A DNA stretch of 6,760 bases from an uncultured Thermomicrobiales bacterium (GCA_937891245.1 CALAGB010000040.1:1-6760); one strand, 5' to 3'. Shown: positions 1 to 6,688, counted from the stretch's first letter. Numbers and translations: made by a program. The notes: a model not told the origin generated them from the letters alone.

Positions 1-1745
1 CGATTGACCTGGCCCAACAACTGATTGATCGTTCGGTGAATACGCTCGGCGTTGGTTGGAAAGGCGTTAATGTGGCGACTCAGCAGTTGCACGTAGCCTT
101 TGACGGTCGTCAGTGGTGTCTTGAGTTCGTGCGAAGCGATCGAGATGAACTCATCACGTGCGCCGATCGCCTGGCGCGCTTCCTCGTAGAGCCGGGCGTT
201 ATCGGCGGCCAGCGCCACACGGTGGGCCAGATCTTCGGCCAACCGCAGGTCGGCGTCATCGTATCGCCGGGCGGAGTTTGCCAGCCAGAACGTTATGACG
301 CCGATGATGCGGCCACCCGACTTGAGCGGCACACGCATGGACGAAACGAGACGGGCCCGTCGCAGTAACGCAAGATGCTCGCCATTCTCCGCCATCTGAC
401 GCAGGAAGCCGGAAGCGATGTCCCGCATCAACAGCGACTGCTCCGAGTCGATGGCCGTCTGCAACACAGTGCATTCGTCGACCGGGACCGGATACTGACG
501 ATTCTGGTATTCGAGCACCGCTTGGAGGTCGGCGGATCCGGCCGAGGCGGCGATCTGTCGAACCTTCCCGTCGGGGCCGGAGAGGAAGATCGAGCAAATA
601 TCGGCGAATGCCGGCACCACGAATTGCAGAACGCGACGGAGCGTCGCGTGATAATCGAGCGACGAAGCGAGGATTTCAGAGGCCTCCGTCAAGAATTCGT
701 GATGGCTCCGCGCCTGTTCGGCGGCATCGCGGGCATTACGCTCGGCCTGATACAGATTGGCCCGATCGACCGCCATCGCGATGCGTGCCGCCGCCAGTTC
801 GAGCAACCGCAAATCACCGGTATTGAAGTGATAGGGGGAGGTCTTGCCGACATGCACGACGCCAAGTACCCGTTGACCGATCATCAGGGGCACGCCCATC
901 AACGAGCGCACTCCCCCCTGCAACATCTCACGGCGCTTGAACGGAAACGTGGTGACGTCATCGAGTACAAGTGGTTGTTTCGTCGCGGCGATTCGACCGG
1001 CGAATCCCTCGCCGATCGACATGCGGATCATTCGTGACTCGAGCGATGTCTGCGTCAGCCAGACGCGCAACGTAAGCGTGCTGCCGTCCGGATCGCTCAA
1101 CAAGATGCCCGCTTCATCGACACCAAGCTCATCCCGGACGCGCCGGAGCAGTTCGCGCAGCAGGTCGTTGAGATCGAGGTACGCGAGCGCCACATCCGAG
1201 ATACCGAGCAGACGATCGACGATTTCGGCGCTCTCTTTGGCGTCGCGCAATGCCATCGTCGTCGCGCGCGTGTCCATCGGAGGGTCGATGCGAGAAGCCG
1301 TTTCTTCGTCGCGCTCGGCAAGCACCAGCTGCCAACCGGCTAACTGACCGCTCGCACCGGACACCGGGATGAGCGCCACGCTACCCAGCCGGGAGACGAG
1401 TGAATCGCCGTCTGGTTCGTTGGTCAGATCGATGTCGATTTCGTCTGTGGGTCGCGAGCGTGCCGCCTTGAGGGCCGGTGCGACGACCTGGTGAAGCGAC
1501 GGCAGGACATGTTCGAGATCGGTCCCGACGAGAGATGTCGCATCACGCTCAACGAGTTGCCCGAACCGGCCGCTGATGAGCACGAAATGGAGCGCGCCGT
1601 CGAGAATCGCTTGGGCGATCGGAGAGCGCTCGAAGACGGGGCGGAGATCTATATCGCTCCCATAGACTTCGCAACCGGTGCGGCGCTCATGGCGACTCTT
1701 TTTGTGCGGCTTCATGGTGTCGGGAGTTAGAGGCGCCTCGGCCAC
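1..1745 (-). CDS. PAS-GAF-GAF sensor histidine kinase, partial (3' end beyond the window)
   Basis: This is a cytosolic sensor histidine kinase. It is read continuously on the minus strand for 581 codons and runs off the left edge inside the dimerisation/phosphoacceptor domain. Numbering from a GTG start, residues about 36-145 resemble a PAS fold (FERSPIAQAILD, then LVGTDLEHVLPSL). Residues about 180-330 form a first GAF domain (SIGEGFAGRIAATKQPLVLDD, then SLMGVPLMIGQRVLGVVHVG). Residues about 350-518 form a second GAF domain (SSMRVPLKSGGRIIGVITFW). The HisKA H-box is at about 529-546 (EFISIASHELKTPLTTVKGY), with His539 the expected autophosphorylation site. The ATPase domain is outside the window. 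No transmembrane segment is seen, so the ligand or redox signal should be intracellular. I chose GTG 1745 because AAAGGGG lies 7 nt upstream. The same frame stays open to ATG 1868 (GAGG 5 nt upstream), which would add 41 basic residues. ATG 1715 has no ribosome site. No partner regulator is visible. The kinase family is certain; the start is not. Confidence 0.93.
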   Translation of the reverse strand, partial: MAEAPLTPDTMKPHKKSRHERRTGCEVYGSDIDLRPVFERSPIAQAILDGALHFVLISGRFGQLVERDATSLVGTDLEHVLPSLHQVVAPALKAARSRPTDEIDIDLTNEPDGDSLVSRLGSVALIPVSGASGQLAGWQLVLAERDEETASRIDPPMDTRATTMALRDAKESAEIVDRLLGISDVALAYLDLNDLLRELLRRVRDELGVDEAGILLSDPDGSTLTLRVWLTQTSLESRMIRMSIGEGFAGRIAATKQPLVLDDVTTFPFKRREMLQGGVRSLMGVPLMIGQRVLGVVHVGKTSPYHFNTGDLRLLELAAARIAMAVDRANLYQAERNARDAAEQARSHHEFLTEASEILASSLDYHATLRRVLQFVVPAFADICSIFLSGPDGKVRQIAASAGSADLQAVLEYQNRQYPVPVDECTVLQTAIDSEQSLLMRDIASGFLRQMAENGEHLALLRRARLVSSMRVPLKSGGRIIGVITFWLANSARRYDDADLRLAEDLAHRVALAADNARLYEEARQAIGARDEFISIASHELKTPLTTVKGYVQLLSRHINAFPTNAERIHRTINQLLGQVN

Positions 1746-1752
1746 GTTACCG

Positions 1753-1759
1753 CCCCTTT
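1753..1759 (-). promoter_or_regulatory. Ribosome binding site supporting the GTG 1745 start
   Basis: The minus strand reads AAAGGGG, 7 nt before GTG 1745. It pairs with the 16S anti-Shine-Dalgarno sequence with one G-U wobble. The downstream ATG at 1715 has no purine-rich tract before it (CTAACTCCCGACACC). The upstream ATG at 1868 has a shorter GAGG at 5 nt. This site is therefore the best single argument for starting the left kinase at 1745, although the 1868 start remains possible. Confidence 0.5.
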
Positions 1760-1929
1760 CCAGATTGAAGTTGAAACGCGGGTCGGTAGTCGGAACGCGC
1801 TGATGCGAAAAAGCTCGTCGATTCGCGAGCCGGCGGCTGCCAGTGCGAGTTCTTGCGTGCTTATCCATAGAATCCTCGTGCGCCAGGTCATCCGATTGTC
1901 CCGCTCTCGTCCCATTTCGCGTACGATCA

Positions 1930-1956
1930 GACTGGATTCCATCATGGAACCCAGTC
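1930..1956. promoter_or_regulatory. 27-bp near-perfect inverted repeat, candidate operator
   Basis: On the plus strand the left arm GACTGGATTCCAT and the right arm ATGGAACCCAGTC flank a single central C at 1943. Twelve of the thirteen arm positions are complementary; the only mismatch is A1936 opposite C1950. The 1-nt centre and long arms resemble a binding site for a dimeric transcription factor more than an RNA hairpin, although a TCA triloop is possible. It lies 61 bp before the alternative kinase start at ATG 1868 and 184 bp before GTG 1745, so control of the left kinase is the natural inference. No regulator gene is visible in the window to pair with it. Confidence 0.5.
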
Positions 1957-2044
1957 ACGCAATGTATATCCTCAGTCTACGCTTGGGGCGCGCGCCATCC
2001 TCCGTACCCTATCCCCGATTCCCAATGGGCCAAATGTCACCCAA

Positions 2045-2064
2045 CTCAGGCCTTCCGGCCCGAG
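2045..2064 (-). terminator. GGAA-tetraloop hairpin, possible terminator of the phosphatase gene
   Basis: On the minus strand CTCGGGCC and GGCCTGAG form an 8-bp stem, including one G-U pair, closed by a GGAA loop of the GNRA type. It begins 85 nt after the phosphatase stop codon. The bases that follow (TTGGGTGACATTT) are only weakly T-rich, so intrinsic termination would be poor. The stem could equally be a 3' processing or stability element. The structure is seen directly; the terminator role is a guess. Confidence 0.35.
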
Positions 2065-2149
2065 GTCCATTGCATCACTAGCTGACGCAACGGACATCCC
2101 CAATCACTTCATGTCACCAAGTCCCGTGCCACCGATAGGCTGGTACAGA

Positions 2150-2590
2150 TTAACAGTCTGCTTCATCCGTTGCGAACCAGCACACCCACGCTTCCTGCTC
2201 GGCCGTCTCGACCGCTCGCTCATGGTAATGCGCTCGCACCCAGGCGACCGCATCGCCGGCCGGGACACCGGCGAGCGTCGCCATACAGGCGAGGACGGTA
2301 CCGGTTCGGCCAAGCCCACCGTAGCAGCCAACTTCGACGCGCTCGCCGTTTCGCGCACGCTCGAACGCCGCACGAATTGAGCGCGCCGCCTTGTGGGGGA
2401 TGCGCGGCAAGCCGAAGTCCTCCCAGTCGATCATTTCAGCCGGCCAATCCGGCCGCCAACGGTTGTCGAGGTACAGCCCGAAGGTGCGCCAGATGCGATT
2501 CTCGTCGCGTCGTGCCAGACCGCAGGCACGTACCACGGTACCATCCGGGAAGGCGACGTCCACGACTTCTTCTTTCGCGATCGCCTGCAT
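2150..2590 (-). CDS. Protein-tyrosine/dual-specificity phosphatase-like protein
   Basis: This is a 146-residue cytosolic protein of the cysteine-based phosphatase fold. The P-loop is at residues 87-97 (VGCYGGLGRTG) and gives the CX5R motif, with Cys89 as likely nucleophile, Arg95 as phosphate binder and Thr96 as the usual hydroxyl residue. WEDFGLP at 56-62 resembles the WPD loop, which makes Asp58 the likely general acid. The C-terminal part (GVPAGDAVAWVRAHYHERAVETAEQEAWV) is the typical helix after the P-loop in the actinobacterial 'protein-tyrosine phosphatase family protein' group, as I recall it. The canonical His before the Cys is Gly here. The length is close to a minimal phosphatase domain, with no signal peptide and no extra domain. 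ATG 2590 is used; AGGCGG sits directly against it, too close to act well. A GTG at 2563 would begin just before the first conserved segment (VDVAFPDGT) and is an alternative start. The true substrate is unknown. Confidence 0.85.
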   Translation of the reverse strand: MQAIAKEEVVDVAFPDGTVVRACGLARRDENRIWRTFGLYLDNRWRPDWPAEMIDWEDFGLPRIPHKAARSIRAAFERARNGERVEVGCYGGLGRTGTVLACMATLAGVPAGDAVAWVRAHYHERAVETAEQEAWVCWFATDEADC

Positions 2591-2607
2591 CCGCCTAATT
2601 CGTCATC

Positions 2608-2636
2608 ATTGTAGCGCGTCCGAGTAAGAGTGTCCG
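2608..2636 (-). promoter_or_regulatory. Sigma-70-like promoter for the phosphatase gene
   Basis: The minus strand reads CGGACA, then 17 bp, then TACAAT. The -10 box matches TATAAT at five of six positions. The -35 box matches TTGACA at its last four positions. Transcription should begin near 2601, leaving a leader of only about 11 nt before ATG 2590, or about 38 nt before GTG 2563. It sits just downstream of the transporter terminator, which fits a separate transcription unit. Confidence 0.5.
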
Positions 2637-2650
2637 TATATATTGAGGAG

Positions 2651-2679
2651 AAACGCAAAGACCGGCGAAGTGCCGGCCT
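2651..2679 (-). terminator. Rho-independent terminator of the MMPL transporter gene
   Basis: On the minus strand AGGCCGGC and GCCGGTCT form an 8-bp, mostly G-C stem (one G-U pair) around an ACTTC loop at 2659-2679. It is followed by a T-rich run, TTGCGTTTCTCC. It lies 42 nt after the transporter stop codon and just before the phosphatase promoter. The placement, G-C stem and trailing T residues all fit an intrinsic terminator, although the T tract is interrupted by GCG. Confidence 0.7.
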
Positions 2680-2721
2680 CTGGTGGAAGTGAGGGTTGTA
2701 GGTTTGGCGTGCGAGCCAGGA

Positions 2722-5004
2722 TCAGTCGTCGCTCTGGAGCGCCAATTCCGGTGCCGGTTCGGAAACCGGCAAGATAGCGGTGTCGCCTTCGATGCGCAGG
2801 TCGGGGAGCCAGCTGAGCCATTTCGGCAAGTACCAGTTCCAGTCACCAAGCATCGCCATCATCGACGGTACCAGCACGGTGCGAATCACGGTCGCGTCGA
2901 GGAAGATGGCCACCGCCAGGCCGAAGCCCATCTGCTGGAAAGCAAGGAGCCGGCCAAGCGCGAAGCTGGTAAAAACGACGACCATGATGAGCGCGGCGCC
3001 AGTGATCAGGCGCGCCGTGGACTGCAGGCCCACCGCAACCGACTCGTGATTACGGCCGGTCAGGTCGTAGTGCTCACGGATACGGCTGACCAGGAAGACG
3101 TGGTAGTCCATGCTCAGGCCGAAGAGTACGCAGAAGAGGAAGATCGGCACCCAGGCCTCGATCGTCGGAGACGTATCAAAGCCGAGGTAGGTGTGCAGGT
3201 ACCCCTTCTCGAAGACGAGCACCATCAAGCCATAGGTCGCACCGACCGAGAGCAGGTTGAGCAGAATCGCCTTGAGCGGGACGATGAGCGAGCGGAAGGC
3301 GACGAGCAACAGCAGGAAGCTGAGGCCGAGCACCCAGATGAAGATCACCGGAGTGAACTTGTCGACGACCTTGAAGAAGTCGTGGTTGAACGCCGTTGCA
3401 CCGGTCACATACACCTTCGCCTGCGATCCCTGGAAGGCGGATGGGACGATCGTGCTCCGCAGTTGGTCGAGCGTCGTGTACGCGCCGTCCGAGTTCGAAT
3501 CGCCGGTGTAGGTCACCTTGATCAGGGCCAGGTCGTTGTTCTGATTCCATTCGACGCTCGGGTTCGGCTCAAACGCCTTATCCTGACCAACCGCGTTCAC
3601 GAAGCGACCAATCGCCGCCTCCGAGGCGCTGCTCTTCTGCGCGTCAACGACGATCTCGTACGGCGCCAAACGGCCGGCCGAGAACTGGTCATTCAGAATC
3701 TCGTAGGCGGTCTTGACGTTGCTCTTCGGCAGCGTATCGACACCTGACATCCCACGATGGAGCTGGAAGAACGGAATCGACGCGGCACCGAGAAGGATGA
3801 TCGCGAGTGTGGCAGCGATCGCCGGCCGGCGCAGAATGACATGGGTCAACGTGCCCCAGAAGCCGGAACGGATCGATTCCTCATCGACACGGTCGACACT
3901 GGCAACCGCGACGGTGCTGTACTTGATGCGGCGCGGCCAGTTGATGTGATCACCGAGCAGGCTCAGAAGCGCAGGAACGAGCGTCAGCATCGCCGCCACG
4001 GCCGAGACAACCACCAGCACGGCACCGATGCCGAGGCTACGGAAGATCGTGGAGGGCATCAAGAGCATACCGGAGAGCGCGACGACAACGGTCAGGCCGG
4101 AGAAGAGCACCGCTTTGCTGGCGGTTCGACCGGAGGCCGTAATCGCGTCGATCTTCTCGACACCGTGGCTTCGTTCTTCACGATAGCGCGAGATGATGAA
4201 GAGTGCGTAGTCGATGCCGACCGCGAACCCGATCATGAAGATCATATTCTCGACGTAGAGCGAGAGGTCCATCGCGCGGCCGACGAGTGCGGTCAAACCG
4301 AGCGCGACGACGATTGCGAAAACGGAGAGCACCAGCGGCACAGCCGCGGCCAGTAACGCCCCGAAGACGACGATCAGAATGAGAATCGTGATCGGCAGGA
4401 CGATAGTTTCGGCCTTGGCCAGGTCGTCCTCGGAAATGGCGGTAAATTCGTGGTTCGTGCTGACGTCGCCGACGGTGAGAACATCGAAGCCATTACCGTT
4501 CAGTTTGCTGATCGTGTTCATATACTCATCGGCGTGATCGTTCGCATAGGACGTATCCGTGCCGAGCGATACCGGGATGAGCGTCGTGTGACGATCGGCG
4601 GAGACCATCGCGTTCGCCTGCGGCAAGCCGGCCGCCTTGGCATCGTAGTAGCTGCTGGCGGACGAGACGAGGCCCTTCAATCCGAGCAACGCCGATTCGG
4701 CCGACTTGACCTCCTGCTCGAAGGCCGGATCATCCACCGTCATCGTTTTCGATTGAACGATCACCGTCTCGGACACGGCCGCCGACCCGTCGAAGCGGGC
4801 GTCGAGCAAATCCATGCCTTTGACGGAGTCAGGCTTGTTCGTCAGTTTCACATCGGACGAGAGCGAGAGCCCGCCGCCGAACGCGATCCCTGCGCCAAGC
4901 ACAAACAATAGAATCCAGATGCCAACAACACGCCACGGATGACGGGCGCTTCGCCGGGCGAGCCCAGCCGTGGAAAACCACGAGGTCTTCTGCTTCTCTT
5001 CCAT
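2722..5004 (-). CDS. MMPL-family (RND superfamily) transporter
   Basis: This is a 760-residue inner-membrane transporter of the MMPL/YdfJ type, which uses the proton gradient to export lipids, drugs or other hydrophobic molecules. The layout is the full duplicated RND plan: TM1 at about 26-45, an external domain at about 46-198, TM2-6 at about 201-351, a cytoplasmic linker, TM7 at about 395-415, a second external domain at about 416-548, and TM8-12 at about 552-720. Both halves keep the Asp-Tyr pairs that form the proton relay in MmpL3: GIDYALF with Asp265-Tyr266 in TM4, and SMDYHVF with Asp633-Tyr634 in TM10. Each is followed by the family's SRxREE/SRIREH segment. The C-terminal tail after TM12 is only about 40 residues, without the long cytoplasmic domain of mycobacterial MmpL3. 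ATG 5004 is chosen because AAGGGAG lies 6 nt upstream; the same frame could start at TTG 5034 but without support. No TetR-type regulator or periplasmic adaptor is adjacent. The substrate cannot be told from sequence. Confidence 0.95.
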   Translation of the reverse strand: MEEKQKTSWFSTAGLARRSARHPWRVVGIWILLFVLGAGIAFGGGLSLSSDVKLTNKPDSVKGMDLLDARFDGSAAVSETVIVQSKTMTVDDPAFEQEVKSAESALLGLKGLVSSASSYYDAKAAGLPQANAMVSADRHTTLIPVSLGTDTSYANDHADEYMNTISKLNGNGFDVLTVGDVSTNHEFTAISEDDLAKAETIVLPITILILIVVFGALLAAAVPLVLSVFAIVVALGLTALVGRAMDLSLYVENMIFMIGFAVGIDYALFIISRYREERSHGVEKIDAITASGRTASKAVLFSGLTVVVALSGMLLMPSTIFRSLGIGAVLVVVSAVAAMLTLVPALLSLLGDHINWPRRIKYSTVAVASVDRVDEESIRSGFWGTLTHVILRRPAIAATLAIILLGAASIPFFQLHRGMSGVDTLPKSNVKTAYEILNDQFSAGRLAPYEIVVDAQKSSASEAAIGRFVNAVGQDKAFEPNPSVEWNQNNDLALIKVTYTGDSNSDGAYTTLDQLRSTIVPSAFQGSQAKVYVTGATAFNHDFFKVVDKFTPVIFIWVLGLSFLLLLVAFRSLIVPLKAILLNLLSVGATYGLMVLVFEKGYLHTYLGFDTSPTIEAWVPIFLFCVLFGLSMDYHVFLVSRIREHYDLTGRNHESVAVGLQSTARLITGAALIMVVVFTSFALGRLLAFQQMGFGLAVAIFLDATVIRTVLVPSMMAMLGDWNWYLPKWLSWLPDLRIEGDTAILPVSEPAPELALQSDD

Positions 5005-5010
5005 CCAATA

Positions 5011-5017
5011 CTCCCTT
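5011..5017 (-). promoter_or_regulatory. Ribosome binding site fixing the transporter start
   Basis: The minus strand has AAGGGAG, separated by TATTGG (6 nt) from ATG 5004. This is the clearest ribosome site in the window. It lies inside the reading frame that would follow a TTG start at 5034, so it argues for the shorter, 760-residue protein. Confidence 0.75.
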
Positions 5018-5067
5018 GCTCTACGAAGCACCAACGCGCGGAGAGGTTCGTGAAGAAAGAAACTCGT

Positions 5068-5079
5068 GCGGTTTACCGC
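5068..5079. repeat. Short perfect dyad upstream of the transporter
   Basis: GCGGT-TT-ACCGC is a perfect 5-2-5 inverted repeat, 63 bp before the transporter start codon and downstream of the candidate promoter. The position would suit a repressor site in the leader region. The arms are short and G-C rich, so chance is a fair explanation. Confidence 0.25.
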
Positions 5080-5151
5080 GCCGCGACACCTTGGGTCGTT
5101 CTCGCTTGATACGGTTCGGCCGCATTCGTCGTTGAATGGCGACCGGTTCCC

Positions 5152-5179
5152 AGTATGCGGTGCGCGAGCGCGTGCTCAA
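5152..5179 (-). promoter_or_regulatory. Weak sigma-70-like promoter for the transporter gene
   Basis: The minus strand shows TTGAGC, 16 bp, then CATACT; each box matches the consensus at four of six positions. The predicted leader is about 140 nt. The 267-bp gap before the transporter and a possible weak hairpin after the upstream kinase make an independent promoter likely in this region. This exact pair is only the best candidate I could find by eye. Confidence 0.3.
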
Positions 5180-5254
5180 TTGTCTTTTGGTTCCACTGTA
5201 CCCTGTCTCATTGGTCAGGTTGGGGATTGCCCGTTCGGTGAAATGATCGGACCG

Positions 5255-5268
5255 CACTCGCGGGAGTG
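5255..5268 (-). terminator. Short hairpin just after the right kinase stop, weak terminator candidate
   Basis: The minus strand has CACTC-CCGC-GAGTG, a perfect 5-bp stem starting 3 nt after the kinase stop codon. There is no T tract directly after it (CGGTCCGATCATTT), so it is at best a weak terminator or a transcript-end stabiliser. Confidence 0.25.
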
Positions 5269-5271
5269 GCG

Positions 5272-6657
5272 TCAGGCGAGCGGGGAGTTGATTGGGCTAC
5301 GAGGCAGCAGGATCGTGACGGTCGTGCCTTCGCCCGGTTCGCTTTCAACGGCAACGGCACCCTGATGCCGCTCAACGATCGTCGCGACGATATGGAGACC
5401 AAGGCCGATTCCCGGAACCTGAAGGGCATGATCTCCCGCCCGCATGAACGGTTCGAAGAGGCGTCCTTGTTCCCCTCGCGGGATACCTGCGCCCTGGTCC
5501 GATACCGTCAGCTCAACGAGTTCACCCAGCGCCCGCGCGGCGACGGTGATTGGCCCACCGCCCGGTGAATATTTGACCGCGTTGGAGAGAAGATTGTTCA
5601 CGACCTGCTCGATACGCAACGGGTCCCAGCTGCCGGGCAGTTCGGGGGCGAGATCAAGCTTGAGGGAATGATTCGGCGTCCATTCAGCGCTGGCGACAAA
5701 GCGCCTAACGAAGTCTCGCACAATCGTGCTCAAGTCACAGGGCACGATCTCCAACGTGAGCAGGCCGTGCTGAATGCGCGATCGATCGAGCATACTGGCA
5801 AGCAGTAGCTCCAATCGTCTCGTTTGGTCGAGAATCTGTTGCACTGAGGCATGGGCACGCTTGGGGTCGAGCGGGTCATGCAACAGATGCTGGCCAAGGA
5901 GTTGGAGGTTGCCGTGGATACTCGTCAGGGGATTCCGGAGCTCGTGCGCGACGATCGCCAGCGCCTCGTCGAGTTGCTGCTCCGACGCGCTCACTCGTTC
6001 CAGCGTGCGCACGTGGTGCAACGCCACGCTGAATAGACCGGTTGCTGTCAGAAGCTGCTCACGCTCGTCCGGCTCGAATGTCCTCGCCGTCGCGAAGCGT
6101 AACGACAATACGCCGATGCAACGCTCGCCACTGAGCAGTGGCAGATAGGCAAGCGAGCAGGATTGACCCAGCAGTTCCGCCGCGACAGATGGAAAGCGCA
6201 CAACGAGATCGTCAAGCTGCGCAAACCAGAGCGGCACACCATTCGCGGCAACCTGAGCGATCGGTACCGGTGCAGTACGTGGGATCGACGGCGACCCGGA
6301 GAGCGCCTCGCTCGACTGGCCGGTCGCGGCGATCAACCGAAGTTGGGATGTATCGTCACGAATCAACGCCAGCGTCGCCGACGTGGCGCCAAGGGCCGAT
6401 GCGCCCTCATCGACGATTGTGTTGATCACATCGGTTTCGGTTGCTGCCTCGGCGAGATGCGCGAAGAATGTAATCAACGATGACGGCGTGGCCATTGGCG
6501 GCGAAACTGAAGGTAGCACAGCTGATTCCGTCGCCTCCCGGGCAGGGGAGTTCGCGCGCTGGGGTTCACGATTGACGTCCGCGCGAGCGGCGTGAATCTC
6601 GTCCAGGTGCTGCCCCCTTGTGCGGATATCACTGTCGTGCGTGTATCCACCCATCAT
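5272..6657 (-). CDS. GAF-domain sensor histidine kinase
   Basis: This is a complete 461-residue soluble histidine kinase. Residues 1-55 are a hydrophilic, probably disordered lead. A GAF domain spans about 60-218, ending in the typical YLPLLSGERCIGVLSLRF and FEPDEREQLLTATG segments. The HisKA domain follows, with the H-box at about 232-250 (ALAIVAHELRNPLTSIHG) and His238 as phosphoacceptor. The HATPase_c domain carries the N-box (VVNNLLSNAVKYSP, Asn355 and Asn359), G1 (SDQGAGIP, Asp387), the F-box (LFEPFM, 400-405) and G2 (GIGLGL, 416-421). All catalytic motifs are intact, so it should be an active kinase. No transmembrane segment is present, which indicates cytoplasmic sensing. No response regulator is adjacent on its own strand. 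ATG 6657 or ATG 6654 starts the frame, and neither has a clear ribosome site; the GAF domain begins just after Met55, so a shorter protein is possible. The family is certain and the ligand unknown. Confidence 0.95.
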   Translation of the reverse strand: MMGGYTHDSDIRTRGQHLDEIHAARADVNREPQRANSPAREATESAVLPSVSPPMATPSSLITFFAHLAEAATETDVINTIVDEGASALGATSATLALIRDDTSQLRLIAATGQSSEALSGSPSIPRTAPVPIAQVAANGVPLWFAQLDDLVVRFPSVAAELLGQSCSLAYLPLLSGERCIGVLSLRFATARTFEPDEREQLLTATGLFSVALHHVRTLERVSASEQQLDEALAIVAHELRNPLTSIHGNLQLLGQHLLHDPLDPKRAHASVQQILDQTRRLELLLASMLDRSRIQHGLLTLEIVPCDLSTIVRDFVRRFVASAEWTPNHSLKLDLAPELPGSWDPLRIEQVVNNLLSNAVKYSPGGGPITVAARALGELVELTVSDQGAGIPRGEQGRLFEPFMRAGDHALQVPGIGLGLHIVATIVERHQGAVAVESEPGEGTTVTILLPRSPINSPLA

Positions 6658-6688
6658 AACAACCGGGCCGAGTCACTACAACGCGTCC

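Larger units (their letters stand above)
1746..2149. other. Intergenic region between the phosphatase and the left kinase
   Basis: These 404 bases hold no firm gene. On the minus strand the kinase frame is open from an in-frame TAG near 1988, so the part from 1868 down could be an N-terminal extension of the kinase. The sequence there (MDKHARTRTGSRRLANRRAF...) is Arg-rich and low in structure. An overlapping 72-codon minus frame (1727-1945) has no recognisable family. The region also carries a 27-bp dyad at 1930-1956 and a stable hairpin at 2045-2064. A short palindrome, GGCGCGCGCC, lies at 1987-1996. I found no convincing -35/-10 pair for the kinase. Confidence 0.6.

Noticed and set aside
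375..1037. 220-codon open frame on the plus strand
   Set aside because: It is exactly antisense to the GAF domains of the left kinase, which are clearly recognisable on the minus strand. Its own sequence is rich in Arg, Glu, Gly and His, with no family match.
1727..1945. 72-codon minus-strand frame overlapping the left kinase N-terminus
   Set aside because: It has no recognisable motif and overlaps the kinase ribosome site and start. Its ATG lies inside the 27-bp dyad, and it has no good ribosome site.
1987..1996. GGCGCGCGCC palindrome, and GAGGCGCCTC at 1730-1739
   Set aside because: Short G-C palindromes are expected in GC-rich DNA. Neither has a long arm or a position that suggests a function.
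2683..3747. 354-codon open frame on the plus strand
   Set aside because: It is antisense to the second half of the MMPL transporter. Its very high Glu/Arg/His/Gln content is what antisense of a GC-rich membrane protein gene gives, and no domain is visible.
3757..4911. Two further plus-strand open frames (3757-4356 and 4450-4911)
   Set aside because: Both are antisense shadows of the transporter with extreme charged composition and no ribosome site or family motif.
5002..5034. TTG 5034 as start of the transporter
   Set aside because: ATG 5004 has a strong ribosome site at ideal spacing, and that site would be coding if TTG 5034 were used. The extra ten residues add nothing typical of the family.
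5021..5257. 78-codon minus-strand frame in the kinase-transporter gap
   Set aside because: It is Arg/Ser/Thr-rich without any motif, overlaps the TTG start region of the transporter and lacks a ribosome site. It is most likely non-coding leader sequence.
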